Part shown: positions 6,795 to 7,256 of the stretch, one piece after another
How the letters are laid out: every line of letters starts with the position of its first letter
Numbering within the stretch: the stretch's first letter is position 1
Source: Gammaproteobacteria bacterium
Lineage (GTDB): Bacteria > Pseudomonadota > Gammaproteobacteria > GCA-001735895
NCBI GenBank assembly: GCA_027293245.1
Contig: JAPUFZ010000219.1
Coordinates: 1-7,256 of the forward strand
Direction of reading: 5' to 3'
Length of the DNA stretch: 7,256 nt
The notes under the pieces: model-generated
What the model was told of the DNA's origin: nothing
Database searches by the model: none
Seen by the model: the letters and a program-made list of their open reading frames with translations, nothing else
Program-made: the position numbers and the translations under genes

Positions 6795-7256
6795 TTAGTT
6801 CTGAGTCACTTTACCAGCTGGTTCCTGGCCGCGCTTGTCGATCTCGATATAGTCACGGATTTCATGGCCCATGTAAAGCTGGCGCGGGCGGCCAATACGC
6901 TGTTCCTCGTCGGTCATCATTTCTTCCCACTGGGATATCCATCCCGCCGTGCGCGCCATGGCAAAAACGACGGTAAACATGTTGAGTGGCATGTTCAACG
7001 CCTTGAGGATAATACCCGAATAAAAATCTACGTTCGGGTAGAGATTACGTTCAATAAAATACTCGTCTTCGAGCGCTATGCGTTCCAGTTCCTTGGCAAT
7101 TTCGAACATCGGCTGATTGATCGTATCCATCTCTTCGAGCAGTTCATTACAGGCTTTTCGAATAATAGTCGCCCTCGGGTCGTGGTTTTTATAGATTCGG
7201 TGACCAAAACCCATCAATCGGTAATTGTCATTTTTATCTTTCGCCCGGCTGACATA
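6795..7256 (-). CDS. gltA: Citrate synthase, C-terminal part (5' end outside the window)
   Basis: Citrate synthase condenses acetyl-CoA and oxaloacetate to citrate in the cytoplasm, the entry step of the TCA cycle. The frame is open through the right edge: translating from 7256 gives [20 protein letters not shown], nearly the same as the E. coli GltA sequence, so a TTG at 7217 is internal and not a start. The 153 residues present are roughly the last third of a protein usually near 430. They include the catalytic His of GFGHRIYKN (residue 19 here, equivalent to E. coli H305) and the catalytic Asp of NVDFYSGI (residue 77, equivalent to D362), followed by the WISQWEEM and RPRQLYMG segments typical of the type II, NADH-regulated hexameric class. 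The C terminus runs about 10 residues past the usual end (…[13 protein letters not shown]). Promoter and N-terminal NADH-binding region are outside the window. Identity is secure. Confidence 0.98.
   Translation of the reverse strand, partial: YVSRAKDKNDNYRLMGFGHRIYKNHDPRATIIRKACNELLEEMDTINQPMFEIAKELERIALEDEYFIERNLYPNVDFYSGIILKALNMPLNMFTVVFAMARTAGWISQWEEMMTDEEQRIGRPRQLYMGHEIRDYIEIDKRGQEPAGKVTQN

Noticed and set aside
7212..7217. A TTG/ATG pair as a possible start of the citrate synthase gene
   Set aside because: The frame stays open to the window edge and the upstream codons encode the conserved [12 protein letters not shown] segment, so the gene is cut by the edge rather than starting here.
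1..7256. CRISPR arrays, tRNA or rRNA genes, insertion sequences, attachment sites
   Set aside because: No regularly spaced repeats, cloverleaf-like stretches, transposase or integrase frames, or long terminal inverted repeats were seen on either strand.

Overview
The window looks like ordinary chromosomal DNA from a gammaproteobacterium. The partial UvrB and the type II citrate synthase tail both read very close to the Escherichia coli proteins. The MoxR / DUF58 / TgpA-type transglutaminase triplet is an arrangement known from Pseudomonas and relatives. Base composition is near 50% GC by eye. I see no insertion sequence, integrase, tRNA, rRNA or CRISPR array. The genus cannot be fixed from this sequence.

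Layout. Bases 1-1400 (+) hold the C-terminal two thirds of uvrB, cut by the left edge. After 27 bp comes a 384-residue M24 'pita-bread' fold protein (1428-2582, +), probably read from the same transcript. A 103-bp convergent intergenic region (2583-2685) contains an inverted repeat. The rest is on the minus strand. Read in the direction of transcription, it starts with the C-terminal part of gltA (from the right edge to 6795). A 114-bp spacer with a candidate promoter and a small dyad follows. Then come a MoxR-family AAA+ ATPase (6680-5718), a DUF58 membrane protein (5704-4691) and a TgpA-like membrane transglutaminase (4704-2686).

How the genes work together. The three minus-strand genes are packed as one operon: a 13-bp gap between moxR and the DUF58 gene, and a 14-bp overlap between the DUF58 and transglutaminase genes. 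By analogy with other MoxR systems, the ATPase may act as a chaperone or remodeler for the DUF58 protein. The multi-pass transglutaminase would place its Cys-His-Asp site in the periplasm for an envelope function. uvrB (nucleotide excision repair) and gltA (entry to the TCA cycle) are housekeeping neighbours with no evident link to this operon.

The most notable observation is that the M24 protein appears to lack all five canonical metal ligands and the usual catalytic histidine. It is therefore unlikely to be a metallopeptidase despite its family. A second point is that the DUF58 protein has an incomplete MIDAS motif. I found no convincing wholly new multi-gene system here.
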